64,000 bases of DNA from Frigoribacterium sp. PhB24 (GTDB lineage: Bacteria > Actinomycetota > Actinomycetes > Actinomycetales > Microbacteriaceae), in the NCBI RefSeq assembly GCF_003755185.1, contig NZ_RKIC01000011.1:423342-487341 (forward strand), in the 5' to 3' direction. The notes under the pieces are model-generated. The model was given only the letters and a program-made list of their open reading frames with translations, was not told the DNA's origin and searched no databases. Each line of letters starts with the position of its first letter. The first letter of the stretch is position 1. Made by a program: the position numbers and the translations under genes. This document shows positions 34,696 through 44,152 of the stretch, in pieces.

Positions 34696-37092
34696 TCAGT
34701 CCTCTGCGGGGATCAGCAGGGCGACGGGGTACGTGTCGAGCACCTCGGCCAGGCGGAGGCGACCGCCCTCGTGCCGACGGCCGGTGAGCACGTCGCGGTA
34801 CGCGCCTCCTGCGGTCAGGACGACGGTGTCGTCCCAGCCGCCGGCCTGCTCGAGCGCGACGGGCAGGCGGGTCGCGATCGCGAGTGCCCCGCCCCGGTCG
34901 ACGGCGACGGCCGACGCGGCCTGCTCGCCGAAGACCGGCAGCGCGGCGTACCGCGTGAACAGGTCGGGGCGGTCGCGGCGCAGCGTCAGGGCGTGATGCG
35001 TGACGACGAGCTTGGCGGCACCGGTGTCGTCGATCGCGGGCGTCGCGCCTCCGCGGACCTCGTCGAGGAGGCGCCGGCGGAGCTCGAAGTCGACCTCGCG
35101 TCGGTTGTCGGGGTCGACGAGCGAGAAGTCCCACAGCTCGCCGCCCTGGTAGACGTCGGGGCTGCCGGGGCCCGTCAGCTGCATCAGCGCGACGCCGAGC
35201 GAGTTGCTGTAGCCGGGCGCGCGGAGGACGTCGACGATGCGCTCGACCTCGTGACGCACCTCGTCGTCGTCGAAGGCGGCGTCGACCGCGGCGTGCAGGC
35301 GCTCCTCGAAGGCCTCGGCCTCGTCGGTGCGGTCCGTCCAGGTGGTCGACGTGCTCGCCTCGCGGGACGCCTTCTCGGCGTAGGCGTGCAGGCGCTCACG
35401 CGATGCGGGCCACGAGCCGACGATCGTCTGCCAGAGGATGTTCTCGAACGGGCCGTCGCCGACCGGGGCGAGCTCGCGCAGGCGCTCGAGGGTCGCCGCC
35501 CACTCGGTGGCGACCTCGGCCAGCACCGAGATGCGGGCACGGACGTCGGAGCTGCGCTTCGTGTCGTGGGTGGACAGGGTCGTCATGCCGAACGGACGCT
35601 CGGCGAGGCGGACCTGCTGACGAGCGTGGAACTCGTCGGGCGTCAGCGAGAACTCACTCGGGTCGGCGCCCACCTCGGTCAGCGTCGCCAGGCGGCTGTA
35701 GCGGTAGAAGGCGGTGTCCTCGACGCCCTTGGCCATGACCATGCCGCTCGTCTGCTGGAAGCGCACCGAGGCCGGGTGCGATGCGTCGCGCAGGACCGCG
35801 ACGACGCGCTCGACGGAGTCGGCGAGGTCGGGGCGGTGGGCCGCGGCGACCTCGGCGGCCTCGGACAACGCGTCGGCGCCCTGCGGCAGGTAGCTGCGGT
35901 ACACCGGGAAGGCCGCGGTGAGCTCGGCCAGCGCGTCGACCACGGACGGGTCGACGGTGTCGCCGCCGGCGATCAGCCGGGCGAGGCGGTTGATCTCGCT
36001 GCCCAGGATGCCGTCGGCGATGCCGCGCTTCGTGCCGAGGATCATCTCGTGCCAGTCGACGGGCTCGTCGCCGGTGGTCTCGTCGGCCCCGGCGGCGCGC
36101 TCGTCGGCGTCGACCCCACGGGCTCGGCGCAGGCGCGCGTCGAGGGCGTCGAGGGCCGGTGCCCCGTTCGGGTCGACGAAGAGGCGGTCGAGGTCGGCGA
36201 GGGCGTCGTACCCCGTGGTGCCGGCCGTCGCCCAGTCCTCGGGCAGGCGTTCGTCGCCTTCGAGGATCTTCTCCACGAGGACGTGCGCGTCACCGGTCAG
36301 GGCGGCGAGCAGGTCGAGGTAGCCCTTGGGGTCGGCCAGGCCGTCCGGGTGGTCGACGCGCAGGCCGTCGACGAGTCCCTCGGAGAACCAGCGGCCGATC
36401 TCGGCGTGCGACTCGGCGAAGACCCCTTCGTCTTCGACGCGGATGCCCGCGAGGGTGTTGACGGCGAAGAAGCGGCGGTAGTTGAGGTCGGTGTCGGCCC
36501 GCTTCCAGTGCACCAGCTCGTAGTGCTGGCGCGAGTGCACCGTGGCGGCGTCGTCACCGGGCGAGCTCGTGCCCGGGGCGATCGGGTAGACGTTGTCGTA
36601 GTAGTGCAGTTCGTCGCCGTCGACCGTGAGGCCCTCGATCGACCCGTCCGCGGCGGCGGGCTCGCCGAGCACCGGCAGCAGCACCTTGTCGCCGCCCGCG
36701 GCCCAGTCGACGTCGAACGCGTCGGCGTAGCGGGACGCGCGGCCGTGGGTCAGGAGGTCCCACCACCAGACGCTCGCCTTCGGGGTCGCCACCCCGACGT
36801 GGTTCGGCACGATGTCGACCAGGACGCCGAGGCCCTCGGCGTGGGCTCGGGTCGAGAGCTCGTCGAGCCCCTCGGCACCGCCACGCTCGGGGTCGACCTG
36901 GCTGTGGTCGACGACGTCGTAACCGTGGTCGCTGCCCGGCTCGGCGGCGAGGATCGGCGACAGGTAGACCCAGTCGGCGCCGAGGTCGCGCAGGTACGGC
37001 ACCAGTTCGGCGGCCGCGTCCAGTTCGAAGGAGGCGCGCACCTGCAGGCGGTACGTCGAGCGCGGGTGCATGGTCGGTTCGTGTCGGGTCAC
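34696..37092 (-). CDS. treY: malto-oligosyltrehalose synthase
   Basis: The 798-residue GH13 isomerase converts the terminal alpha-1,4 bond of a glucan into trehalose. Signatures are [79 protein letters not shown] (nucleophile), [14 protein letters not shown] (general acid) and [16 protein letters not shown]. The GTG at 37092 overlaps the glgX stop (GTGA) and has GAGGAAG upstream; ATG 37071 is possible but lacks a ribosome binding site. The length is normal for the family. Confidence 0.95.
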   Translation of the reverse strand: MTRHEPTMHPRSTYRLQVRASFELDAAAELVPYLRDLGADWVYLSPILAAEPGSDHGYDVVDHSQVDPERGGAEGLDELSTRAHAEGLGVLVDIVPNHVGVATPKASVWWWDLLTHGRASRYADAFDVDWAAGGDKVLLPVLGEPAAADGSIEGLTVDGDELHYYDNVYPIAPGTSSPGDDAATVHSRQHYELVHWKRADTDLNYRRFFAVNTLAGIRVEDEGVFAESHAEIGRWFSEGLVDGLRVDHPDGLADPKGYLDLLAALTGDAHVLVEKILEGDERLPEDWATAGTTGYDALADLDRLFVDPNGAPALDALDARLRRARGVDADERAAGADETTGDEPVDWHEMILGTKRGIADGILGSEINRLARLIAGGDTVDPSVVDALAELTAAFPVYRSYLPQGADALSEAAEVAAAHRPDLADSVERVVAVLRDASHPASVRFQQTSGMVMAKGVEDTAFYRYSRLATLTEVGADPSEFSLTPDEFHARQQVRLAERPFGMTTLSTHDTKRSSDVRARISVLAEVATEWAATLERLRELAPVGDGPFENILWQTIVGSWPASRERLHAYAEKASREASTSTTWTDRTDEAEAFEERLHAAVDAAFDDDEVRHEVERIVDVLRAPGYSNSLGVALMQLTGPGSPDVYQGGELWDFSLVDPDNRREVDFELRRRLLDEVRGGATPAIDDTGAAKLVVTHHALTLRRDRPDLFTRYAALPVFGEQAASAVAVDRGGALAIATRLPVALEQAGGWDDTVVLTAGGAYRDVLTGRRHEGGRLRLAEVLDTYPVALLIPAED

Positions 37093-39287
37093 AGTTCTTC
37101 CTCGGCCGTGGCACGCAGGACGACGAGCGAGCGACCCACCACGGGGAGTCGGTCGCCGGCCCGCAGGGCCGCGGGGGCCTGCGGGGTCGAGGGCGGTTGG
37201 GGGGTGGTGGCGGCACGGGTGGCCGTCGGGGTGCGCGGAGCGGCGCTCGCGGGCGGCGGGGGAGCGGTCACGGTGCTGTCGACGACGACCTCCCAGCCCT
37301 GGGCGTACTCGTCCGGCGGCAGGACGAACGTGACCGTGTCGGCGCTGGCGTTGAAGTAGAGGACGAAGTTGACGTCGGTGATGCGGCCGCCTCGGGCGTC
37401 GCGCCCCCGGATGCCGTTGCCGTTGAGGAACATGCCGATCGCCTTGGCGTAGGACTCGTTCCACTCGCCCTCTTGCATGGCGTCGCCCTCGGTGGTCAAC
37501 CAGACGATGTCGGGCAGGGGCTCGCCCTCGCCGCGGGTCACGGGACGGCCGTTGAAGTACCGCTGGCGGCGGAAGGTCGGGTGGTCGTGTCGCAGCTTGA
37601 TGACCTCGGCGACGAACTCGATGAGGTCGCGGTCGGCGTTCGGCCAGTCGACCCAGCTGATGGCGTTGTCCTGCGCGTAGGTGTTGTTGTTGCCGCCCTG
37701 GGTGCGGCCCAACTCGTCGCCGTGCAGCAGCATCGGCACGCCCTGGCTGAGCAGCAGGGTCGCGAGGAAGCTGCGTTGGCGCTGCTCGCGCAGGGCGCGG
37801 ATCTCGCCGTCCTCTGTCTCGCCCTCGACGCCGGAGTTCCACGAGCGGTTGTGGCTCTCGCCGTCGTTGCCGTCCTCGCCGTTGGCGTCGTTGCGCTTCT
37901 CGTTGTAGCTGACCAGGTCGCGCATCGTGAAGCCGTCGTGCGCCGTGACGAAGTTGATGCTCGCGACCGGGCGTCGGCCGTCGCGCTCGTAGAGGTCGGC
38001 CGAGCCGGTGATGCGGCTGGCGAACTCGCCCAGGGTCGAGGGCTCGCCGCGCCAGAAGTCGCGCACCGTGTCGCGGTACTTGCCGTTCCACTCGGTCCAC
38101 TGCGGGGGGAAGTTGCCGACCTGGTAGCCACCGGGGCCGACGTCCCACGGCTCGGCGATCAGCTTGACCTGCGAGACGATGGGATCTTGCTGCACGAGCT
38201 CGAAGAAGGTCGAGAGGCGGTCGACCTCGTAGAACTCCCGGGCGAGCGAGGCCGCGAGGTCGAAGCGGAAACCGTCGACGTGCATCTCGGTCACCCAGTA
38301 CCGCAGGCTGTCCATGATCAGCTGCAGCGAGTGCGGGTGGCGCACGTTGAGGCTGTTGCCGGTGCCCGTGTAGTCCATGTAGTGCTGCTGGTCGTTGTCC
38401 ATCAGCCGGTAGTACGCCGCGTTGTCGATGCCCTTGAACGACAGGGTCGGGCCCAGGTGGTTGCCCTCGGCGGTGTGGTTGTAGACGACGTCGATGATGA
38501 CCTCGATGCCGGCCTCGTGCAACACCCGCACCATCGTCTTGAACTCCTGCACCTGCTGGCCGATGTCGCCGGTGGCCGAGTAGGCGGCGTGCGGGGCGAA
38601 GAAGCCGATGGTGTTGTAGCCCCAGTAGTTGCTGAGGCCCTTCTCGAGCAGCGTGTTGTCTTGCACGAACTGGTGCACCGGCATCAGCTCGAGGGTCGTG
38701 ATGCCGAGCTTCTTCAGGTGGTCGATGATGGCCGGGTTGGCGACACCGGCGTAGGTGCCGCGTTCTTCTTCGGGGATGTCGGGGTGCGTCTCGGTGAGGC
38801 CCTTGACGTGGGCCTCGTAGATGACGGTCTCGTCGTAGCTGTACTTGGGGGCGCGGTCGCCCTGCCAGTCGAAGAACGGGTTGATGACGACGCCCAGCAT
38901 CATGTGCGGGCCGCTGTCCTTGTCGTTGCGTGAGTCGGGGTCGCCGAAGGTGTAAGCGAAGAGCGCCTCGTCCCAGTCGATCTCGCCGCAGGTGGCCTTG
39001 GCGTAGGGGTCGAGCAGCAGCTTGTTCGGGTTGGCGCGTACGCCCTTCGCGGGGTCGTACTCGCCGTGCACGCGGTAGCCGTAGCGCTGGCCGGGCTGCA
39101 CGGTGGGCAGGTAGGCGTGCCAGACGTAGGCGTCGACCTCGGTGAACTCGACCCTCGTCTCGGTGCCGTCGTCGTCGAAGAGACACAACTCGACCTTGCT
39201 GGCGGCTTCGCTGAAGATCGCGAAGTTGGTGCCGCTGCCGTCGTAGGTCGCGCCGAGGGGGTAGGGGTTGCCGGGCCAGGTGTGCAT
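37089..39287 (-). CDS. glgX: glycogen debranching enzyme GlgX/TreX type
   Basis: The 732-residue isoamylase-type GH13 enzyme hydrolyses alpha-1,6 branches to give linear maltodextrins for treY. It has an N-terminal CBM48-like domain ([35 protein letters not shown]), [32 protein letters not shown] (nucleophile), [20 protein letters not shown] (acid) and [15 protein letters not shown]. After about residue 680 the sequence becomes Pro/Ala/Thr-rich, then returns to a conserved-looking end. The ATG at 39287 has GGAGG upstream, and TAGGCT (39313-39318, minus strand) is a probable -10. It heads the trehalose operon. Confidence 0.94.
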   Translation of the reverse strand: MHTWPGNPYPLGATYDGSGTNFAIFSEAASKVELCLFDDDGTETRVEFTEVDAYVWHAYLPTVQPGQRYGYRVHGEYDPAKGVRANPNKLLLDPYAKATCGEIDWDEALFAYTFGDPDSRNDKDSGPHMMLGVVINPFFDWQGDRAPKYSYDETVIYEAHVKGLTETHPDIPEEERGTYAGVANPAIIDHLKKLGITTLELMPVHQFVQDNTLLEKGLSNYWGYNTIGFFAPHAAYSATGDIGQQVQEFKTMVRVLHEAGIEVIIDVVYNHTAEGNHLGPTLSFKGIDNAAYYRLMDNDQQHYMDYTGTGNSLNVRHPHSLQLIMDSLRYWVTEMHVDGFRFDLAASLAREFYEVDRLSTFFELVQQDPIVSQVKLIAEPWDVGPGGYQVGNFPPQWTEWNGKYRDTVRDFWRGEPSTLGEFASRITGSADLYERDGRRPVASINFVTAHDGFTMRDLVSYNEKRNDANGEDGNDGESHNRSWNSGVEGETEDGEIRALREQRQRSFLATLLLSQGVPMLLHGDELGRTQGGNNNTYAQDNAISWVDWPNADRDLIEFVAEVIKLRHDHPTFRRQRYFNGRPVTRGEGEPLPDIVWLTTEGDAMQEGEWNESYAKAIGMFLNGNGIRGRDARGGRITDVNFVLYFNASADTVTFVLPPDEYAQGWEVVVDSTVTAPPPPASAAPRTPTATRAATTPQPPSTPQAPAALRAGDRLPVVGRSLVVLRATAEEEL

Positions 39288-39327
39288 CGAACCTCCGATT
39301 GGGACTCGCTCAGCCTAGAGGCGAACC

Positions 39328-39357
39328 GGCGCCCCGTCCGCGCGGGGACGGGGCGCC
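39328..39357 (-). terminator. hairpin terminator of the S8 protease gene
   Basis: GGCGCCCCGTCC (39328-39339) pairs with GGACGGGGCGCC (39346-39357) around a 6-base loop. It lies downstream of the S8 stop codon and just upstream of the glgX promoter on the same strand. Confidence 0.65.
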
Positions 39358-39403
39358 CGCCGGGCCGCCGGGGCCGGGTGGACGCCCCGTCGGGGGCCGT
39401 GCT

Positions 39404-39459
39404 CGCTACGCGGCGCTCGCTACGCGGCGCCCGCTACGCGGCGCTCGTCACGCGGCACC
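39404..39459 (+). repeat. four tandem 14-bp repeats after the S8 gene
   Basis: The unit CGCTACGCGGCGCT occurs at 39404, 39418, 39432 and 39446; units 1-3 differ by one base and unit 4 by several. It lies between the S8 stop codon (39462, minus strand) and the terminator. Confidence 0.85.
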
Positions 39460-39461
39460 CG

Positions 39462-41057
39462 TCACTTCGTGACGGCCGCGAGGGCGTCGACGATCCCTTC
39501 GCCGAACCAGCCGTTGTCGGCCGGCGTACCCGTGCACGTCGTGGTGCCGGTGGGGCAGGGGGTGTCGGTCGCCTGCCGTTCGAGCAACCCGGTGAGGGCC
39601 GTGCCCGTGAGACGCGGGTGGGTCGACTTCAGCAGGGCCAGCACGCCCGCGACGTGAGGCGAGGCCATCGAGGTGCCGGACTTGGTCCCGTAGCCGCCGC
39701 CGGTCACGGTCGACAGGATCGCCGAGCCGGGGGCCGCGACGTCGACGACGCCCTCGCCGTAGTTCGAGAAGCCCGACTTCGCCCCCGCCGAGGTGGTCGA
39801 CGACACGGTCACGACGCCGTCGAGCTCGGTCGGGATGTCCAGGCAGCGCGAGTCGATCGGTCGCGGGACCGGCGTGGTGTCGTTCGGGCTGTCGGTGTCG
39901 ACCGTCTTGTTCGCGAGGTCGATCGAGGAGTTGCCCGCCGCCGCCACGTTGACGATGCCCTTCTTCTGGGTGAACTGCACCGCGCGGTCGACGGCGGTCA
40001 GCACGGCCGCCTGGTCGGGGTCCGAGCCGCACCAGAACTGCCAAGGGTCGACGTAGTAGCTGTTGTTCGTGATGTCGGCACCGGTCGCGGCGGCCTGCAT
40101 GAAACCGCAGATGGCGGCTTCGGGGTAGATGAAGCCGTCGTCGCTGACGACCTTGACGGCCGAGATCGTCACACCGGGGGCGACGCCCACGATGCCGACG
40201 CCGTTGCGGGCCGCCGCGATCGTGCCGGCCACGTGGGTGCCGTGGTCACTCGTCGTGGGCTGCCAAGAGGTGTAGTTCGAGTCGGGTGTCCCGGTCAGGC
40301 AGCTCGCCGAGGCGGCCACGTCGATGTTGGGCTGCAGGTCGGGGTGGTCGCCTTCGATGCCCGAGTCGAGCACGGCCACGAGCACGTCGCGGCTGCCGTC
40401 GGTGACCTGGTGCGCCTGGTCGGCCTTGATCGCGGTGAGGTCCCATTGCTGGGCCTCGAGGGGGTCGGCGACGACGGTCGTGGCCTCCTCGAGTCGCTGC
40501 TCGGGCGAGGTCGCTGCCTTCGGCCCGCCGGGGTGTCCCGGTCCGCCGGGTTTGCCGGGAGCGCCCGGGTGGCCGGGCCTGACGGGCTTGCCCGGGCCAG
40601 GGGTGGTCGTGCCGACTCCGTAGGTCGGGTCGGTCTCGGCGACGGCGGCGGTGCGGGTGGCACCGGCCGACGCCACGGCCTTGTCGCCGCGCACCGAGGC
40701 CGCGAAGTTCGTGTTGCTCGACTGCGCTACGATCACGCCGAGGTCGGCGTACGCGGCGATGACGCTGCCGCCGGCCGCTGCGACCGCGCGTTCGACCTGC
40801 TTGGTCGCGCCCGGGTTCGCCTTGGCCGCGTTGACGACGTAGTTCATCACCGGGCCCTCGACGACCGGCAGCGTCGGGGCGGGGCCCGGCTTGCCCGGTG
40901 CAGCCGGTGCACCGGGTGCGGCCGGTGCGGACGCGGGAGGGGCGGCGACGGCGGCTCCGGAGCCCACGGCGACGAGTCCCAGGGTCAGGGACGCCGCGAG
41001 GCAGACGGTCGTCACGCGGCGGCGGGTGCCGCGGGCGCGGGGGTCGGTGAAGGTCAT
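39462..41057 (-). CDS. secreted S8 (subtilisin-like) serine protease
   Basis: The 531-residue product has an N-terminal signal peptide (AASLTLGLVAVGSGAAVAAPPAS), a Pro/Ala segment and an I9-like propeptide. A collagen-like Gly-Pro-rich linker follows (GKPVRPGHPGAPGKPGGPGHP, split here as a run of about 25 residues near 160-185). The catalytic domain has VLDSGIEGDHPD (Asp, about residue 228), SDHGTHVAGTIAA (His, about 271), TNNSYY (oxyanion Asn) and SGTSMASPHVAG (Ser, about 461). It is exported and self-processed. GAGGAGAACC precedes the ATG. Monocistronic, divergent from the epimerase gene. Confidence 0.9.
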   Translation of the reverse strand: MTFTDPRARGTRRRVTTVCLAASLTLGLVAVGSGAAVAAPPASAPAAPGAPAAPGKPGPAPTLPVVEGPVMNYVVNAAKANPGATKQVERAVAAAGGSVIAAYADLGVIVAQSSNTNFAASVRGDKAVASAGATRTAAVAETDPTYGVGTTTPGPGKPVRPGHPGAPGKPGGPGHPGGPKAATSPEQRLEEATTVVADPLEAQQWDLTAIKADQAHQVTDGSRDVLVAVLDSGIEGDHPDLQPNIDVAASASCLTGTPDSNYTSWQPTTSDHGTHVAGTIAAARNGVGIVGVAPGVTISAVKVVSDDGFIYPEAAICGFMQAAATGADITNNSYYVDPWQFWCGSDPDQAAVLTAVDRAVQFTQKKGIVNVAAAGNSSIDLANKTVDTDSPNDTTPVPRPIDSRCLDIPTELDGVVTVSSTTSAGAKSGFSNYGEGVVDVAAPGSAILSTVTGGGYGTKSGTSMASPHVAGVLALLKSTHPRLTGTALTGLLERQATDTPCPTGTTTCTGTPADNGWFGEGIVDALAAVTK

Positions 41058-41254
41058 GGTTCTCCTCGTCGGGTCGCGCGTGCCGGGACGGGACGCGCGG
41101 AGCGGGTGGCTCGTCGCGGGCCGTGCCCGGTGATCCGACGAGCCGCCGTGCTCCTCATGGGAAGTCTGAAGAATCCGTGGCCCGAGCACAGTGGGCACTT
41201 GGGGGGACGCCCGATGACCCCCATGCGGGGTACACGGTCGAGAGCGGCGCCGGG

Positions 41255-41260
41255 TAGCGT
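41255..41260 (+). promoter_or_regulatory. leaderless -10 element upstream of the leader ORF and epimerase
   Basis: TAGCGT followed by six bases and ATG (41267) reproduces the TANNNT-N6-start pattern seen throughout the window. Confidence 0.5.
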
Positions 41261-41266
41261 CGGGGA

Positions 41267-41356
41267 ATGTCCTCCGATGCCGTGCGCAGCGCCGCCACCC
41301 CTCGTCCCCGTCGTCCGCTCCGGGCCCGCCCGATCGTCTCCGGGGTGGCGTCGTGA
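41267..41356 (+). CDS. 29-codon leaderless leader ORF coupled to the epimerase gene
   Basis: The ATG lies exactly six bases after a TAGCGT -10 element. The frame encodes a basic 29-residue peptide with RPRRPLRARP in the middle, and its TGA (41354-41356) overlaps the GTG start of the epimerase (41353-41355). This is the arrangement of translational coupling: the downstream GTG has no ribosome binding site of its own. It is too short to assign a function. It could be a regulatory leader peptide or simply a device to deliver ribosomes from a leaderless message. Confidence 0.45.
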   Translation: MSSDAVRSAATPRPRRPLRARPIVSGVAS

Positions 41357-42312
41357 AGATCGTCGTCATCGGGTCCACCGGCCACGTGGGCGGTTTCCTC
41401 GTCCCTCGACTGGTCGAGGCCGGCCACGAGGTGGTCGCCGTCAGTCGCGGGGCCTCCGAGCCGTACCGACCGCACGCGGCGTGGTCACGCGTCACGCGCC
41501 TCCTGCTCGATCGCGAGGCGGGCGACGCCGACGGCACGTTCGCGAGCGAGATCGCCGGGCTCGGGGCCGACGTCGTGATCGACATGATCTGCTTCACGGT
41601 CGCGTCGGCCCGACAGATGGTCGACGCCCTGCAGGGTACGGGCACCGTGTTGGTGCACTGCGGCACGGTCTGGGTGCACGGCCCGTCACGCGAAGTTCCG
41701 ATCACCGAAGAGGCCGAGCGCACCCCCTTCGGCGAGTACGGCACCCAGAAGGCCGCGATCGAAGAGATGTTGTTGCGTGAGTCGCGGCGCCCCGGCGGGG
41801 TGCAGAGCGTCGTGTTGCATCCGGGGCACATCACCGGCCCGGGCTGGCCGATGATCAACGCGGTGGGCAACCTCGACCTGTCCGTCTGGGAGGCCCTTGC
41901 CGCCGGCCGCGAGATCGCGATGCCGGGCCTCGGCCTCGAGACCGTCCACCACGTGCACGCGGACGACGTCGCGCAGGCGTTCCAGCTCGCCGCCGAGCGG
42001 CACTCGCAGGTCGTCGGCGAGGCGTTCCACATCGTCAGCGAGCGGGCCATCACGCTGCGCGGGCTCGCCGAGGCGATCGCCCGGCACGTCGGTCAGGAGG
42101 CGCGGCTGCGGTTCGTCTCGTGGGCCGAGTTCCGAGACCAGACGTCCGAGGAGCATGCCGACGCGTCCTGGCAGCATGCGTCGCGCAGTCACTCCATGAG
42201 CATCGACAAGGCACGACGCCTGCTCGGCTACGCGCCGCGCTACACCTCGGTTCAGGCCGTCGTCGAGGGCCTCAAGTGGCTCGAGGCCGACGGGCAACTG
42301 ACGTTGAGGTGA
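41353..42312 (+). CDS. NAD(P)-dependent epimerase/dehydratase (extended SDR)
   Basis: The 319-residue product has the nucleotide-binding loop VIGSTGHVGGFLV, CGTVWVHGP in the region of the catalytic Ser/Thr, and a YGTQK motif (Tyr-x-x-x-Lys, about residue 133). It ends with LGYAPRYTSVQAVVEGLKWL, typical of sugar-nucleotide or nucleoside-diphosphate-linked substrates. The substrate is unknown. The GTG start has no Shine-Dalgarno and overlaps the upstream leader ORF, implying coupled translation. It is the last core-like gene before the accessory region. Confidence 0.8.
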   Translation: MKIVVIGSTGHVGGFLVPRLVEAGHEVVAVSRGASEPYRPHAAWSRVTRLLLDREAGDADGTFASEIAGLGADVVIDMICFTVASARQMVDALQGTGTVLVHCGTVWVHGPSREVPITEEAERTPFGEYGTQKAAIEEMLLRESRRPGGVQSVVLHPGHITGPGWPMINAVGNLDLSVWEALAAGREIAMPGLGLETVHHVHADDVAQAFQLAAERHSQVVGEAFHIVSERAITLRGLAEAIARHVGQEARLRFVSWAEFRDQTSEEHADASWQHASRSHSMSIDKARRLLGYAPRYTSVQAVVEGLKWLEADGQLTLR

Positions 42313-42360
42313 CCTTCGTGCGCGCCGCTCGGGAAGGGGCGTCCGGTGGGCGGTCGTTCA

Positions 42361-42436
42361 TCGGGACACTTTCTCGGACCTGTCTCGGCCGGCTGAGGTC
42401 AAGTGGCGCCTGGCCTGCGGATTCGCGTATGCCTGT
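42361..42436. repeat. inverted repeat CGGGACA / TGTCCCG upstream of the recombinase
   Basis: CGGGACA (42361-42367) and TGTCCCG (42430-42436) are exact complements 62 bp apart in the spacer before the serine recombinase gene, where a res-like site is usually found. Short arms make this tentative. Confidence 0.3.
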
Positions 42437-42471
42437 CCCGCAAAAATGCCCGGTGACGGGGGTCTAAACGC

Positions 42472-42477
42472 TACAGT
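42472..42477 (+). promoter_or_regulatory. leaderless -10 element of the serine recombinase gene
   Basis: TACAGT lies six bases before the ATG at 42484. There is no ribosome binding site. Confidence 0.5.
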
Positions 42478-42483
42478 CGTCAG

Positions 42484-43050
42484 ATGCTCATCGGATACGC
42501 CCGCATGTCGACCTCGGGACAGGACCTCGCAGCACAGCGCGACGGTCTTGCAGCACTCGGTGTTGACGATCAACACGTCCATGTTGACCACGGGCTGTCG
42601 GGGACGACTCGAGCGCGTCCTGGCCTCCGCGAGGCCCTCGCTGCCTGTCGTACCGGCGACGTCCTGGTCGTGACGAAGCTCGACCGCCTCGCCCGATCGC
42701 TGCGTGATGCGACGGACATCGCGGACGAGCTGACGAAAAAGGGCGTGGCCTTGAATCTCGGGGGAGCGGTCTATGACCCGACCGACCCGGTAGGCCGGCT
42801 CCTGTTCAACGTCCTCGGCATAGTGGCCGAGTTCGAAGCCGACTTGATCCGTGCCCGAACACGGGAAGGCATGGCGATCGCCAAGGCCGCAGGCAAGCTC
42901 CGAGGCCGGAAACCCAAGCTGACTGCCTCGCAGGAAAAGCACCTCGTGCAGCTGCACCGCACCGGCGCCCACACGACCAGCGAGATCGCGGAGCTCTTCG
43001 GTGTCGCCCGCTCGACGGTCTACCGAGCCATCCAGTGTGCAGGAGTGTGA
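42484..43050 (+). CDS. small serine recombinase (resolvase/invertase family)
   Basis: The 188-residue product has the resolvase N-terminal domain with the catalytic Ser9 in YARMSTSGQD, the conserved KLDRLARS segment and AEFEADLIRARTREGM. A C-terminal helix-turn-helix follows (LHRTGAHTTSEIAELFGVARSTVYRAI) after the RGRKPKL linker. This size is typical of resolvases and invertases, not large integrases. It should act on short paired sites. It opens the accessory region and lies about 2.7 kb before the first of the 16-bp sites described below. An 8-bp GATTCGCG occurs on both sides of the gene (42420-42427, 43052-43059). Confidence 0.92.
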   Translation: MLIGYARMSTSGQDLAAQRDGLAALGVDDQHVHVDHGLSGTTRARPGLREALAACRTGDVLVVTKLDRLARSLRDATDIADELTKKGVALNLGGAVYDPTDPVGRLLFNVLGIVAEFEADLIRARTREGMAIAKAAGKLRGRKPKLTASQEKHLVQLHRTGAHTTSEIAELFGVARSTVYRAIQCAGV

Positions 43051-43080
43051 TGATTCGCGGGAAAGAAAGCCGCGGCCGCA

Positions 43081-43929
43081 CTAGATCGAGAAGATCTTCT
43101 CTCGTTTCTCGCCCTGTTCCTCCCATCGAACAACGATGACGGGGTCATCTGACTGCATTGTGAGCATGTACGGAAAGCGGCGTGCTTGCCCAGCGTGGAC
43201 AGTCGTTGGGGCGTCTGGGCCGGCTAGAAAAACGCCCTGTGATGTGGCTTCGACTGTCACGCTCTGGGCATCGACGGTTCCGCGGTTGATAAGTTCAACC
43301 CAGCGACGGGTCTCATGCTTCAGTCGCCCGCGGCTATCCGTCTTGGGAATGGACTCCTGGCCCGGCTGGGCAAGAAAATCGACTGCTGTTTTCTCCGCAG
43401 TGGTGCCGCCTGGGATTCCGGCTATGTCCAACTGGACGAGGTCGTGCTCAATCGCTTGCCAGACGTGCGCTGTTAGTTCCTCAGGGCTCCGGAACGAGCC
43501 GTACAGGCCACGTTGCTGCATCTCGTTTTTAAACTTCGCCAATGCTTTGAGTTGATCGGGATCGACGTCGTTCGGGTGAGGAGCTTCCGAAAAGTAGAGG
43601 TGAACGGGTTTTCCAGATCCCTGTGCCGCTTCGATCTCCTCGGCCGTCCCCGAGACGGACTCAGCCGTGACGGCACCGAGTCGGCTGCCGAACAACGCCA
43701 CCACGATGTCCGATTTTTCCACAAGCTGAGAGTTGATGAGCGCCTGGGGGTGCTTACCGAGCATGGGGACCGAACTGGTCTCCCACCGAAGGGGGACGAG
43801 GACTATGTTCCGATTTGCCGTGTTGGCTTCATTCCAGCGGGTGACGGCCTGGTGAACCTGCTCTCGCTCGGTAGGGATGTCGGCAGGAGAGGCGATCATG
43901 ATGAACAGTGCGGTCGCAAGCTGGGCCAT
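43081..43929 (-). CDS. DUF4062-type protein with C-terminal beta-rich domain
   Basis: The 282-residue product starts ALFIMIASPADIPTEREQVH and continues with WNEAN, PLRWETSSVP, QALINSQLVEKSDIVVALFGSRLG, SGTAEEIEAAQGSGKPVHLYFS. These match DUF4062, a domain with a TIR/nucleosidase-like fold found in defence and signalling proteins. The last about 110 residues (ETRRWVELINRGTVDAQSV...) form a predicted beta-sandwich, possibly a sensor. GC content is lower than in the core. The ATG at 43929 is preceded by TATATC eight bases upstream. It is the second of two minus-strand genes after the P-loop ATPase. Confidence 0.75.
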   Translation of the reverse strand: MAQLATALFIMIASPADIPTEREQVHQAVTRWNEANTANRNIVLVPLRWETSSVPMLGKHPQALINSQLVEKSDIVVALFGSRLGAVTAESVSGTAEEIEAAQGSGKPVHLYFSEAPHPNDVDPDQLKALAKFKNEMQQRGLYGSFRSPEELTAHVWQAIEHDLVQLDIAGIPGGTTAEKTAVDFLAQPGQESIPKTDSRGRLKHETRRWVELINRGTVDAQSVTVEATSQGVFLAGPDAPTTVHAGQARRFPYMLTMQSDDPVIVVRWEEQGEKREKIFSI

Positions 43930-44152
43930 AGTCTGAGGATATATCCGCTTCACAGCGTGATGAGTCGTCTGTGGCAATAAGGAGAGGCCTAGGCCGACTG
44001 AATGGTCATGGAGTCGCGCTTCACCGGAGGCGTGTCGGTGCGTCGTTGGGCCATCGCGCACCGGCCAACGCGCGACTTGCGGAGTCTGAAGCGCCACAAC
44101 CGCACGAAGATGCTACGACGAGCGCGATGGAACTTGGCACCTTGCGCTGACT
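43930..44152 (-). other. 223-bp spacer between the ATPase and DUF4062 genes
   Basis: It holds a TATATC -10-like element for the DUF4062 gene and a weak look-alike of the 16-bp site near 43987-44001. A basic 62-codon frame (43989-44177) is possible but unsupported. Confidence 0.4.

Noticed and set aside
34696..39186. Reading treY as part of a 1496-codon frame reaching into glgX
   Set aside because: The upstream portion runs through glgX in the wrong frame and encodes Arg-rich low-complexity sequence. The treY start overlapping the glgX stop explains the open frame.
42448..42464. GCCCGGTGACGGGGGTC before the recombinase as another site copy
   Set aside because: Only the first six bases fit. 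It lacks the CGAT/ATCG dyad that defines the family.
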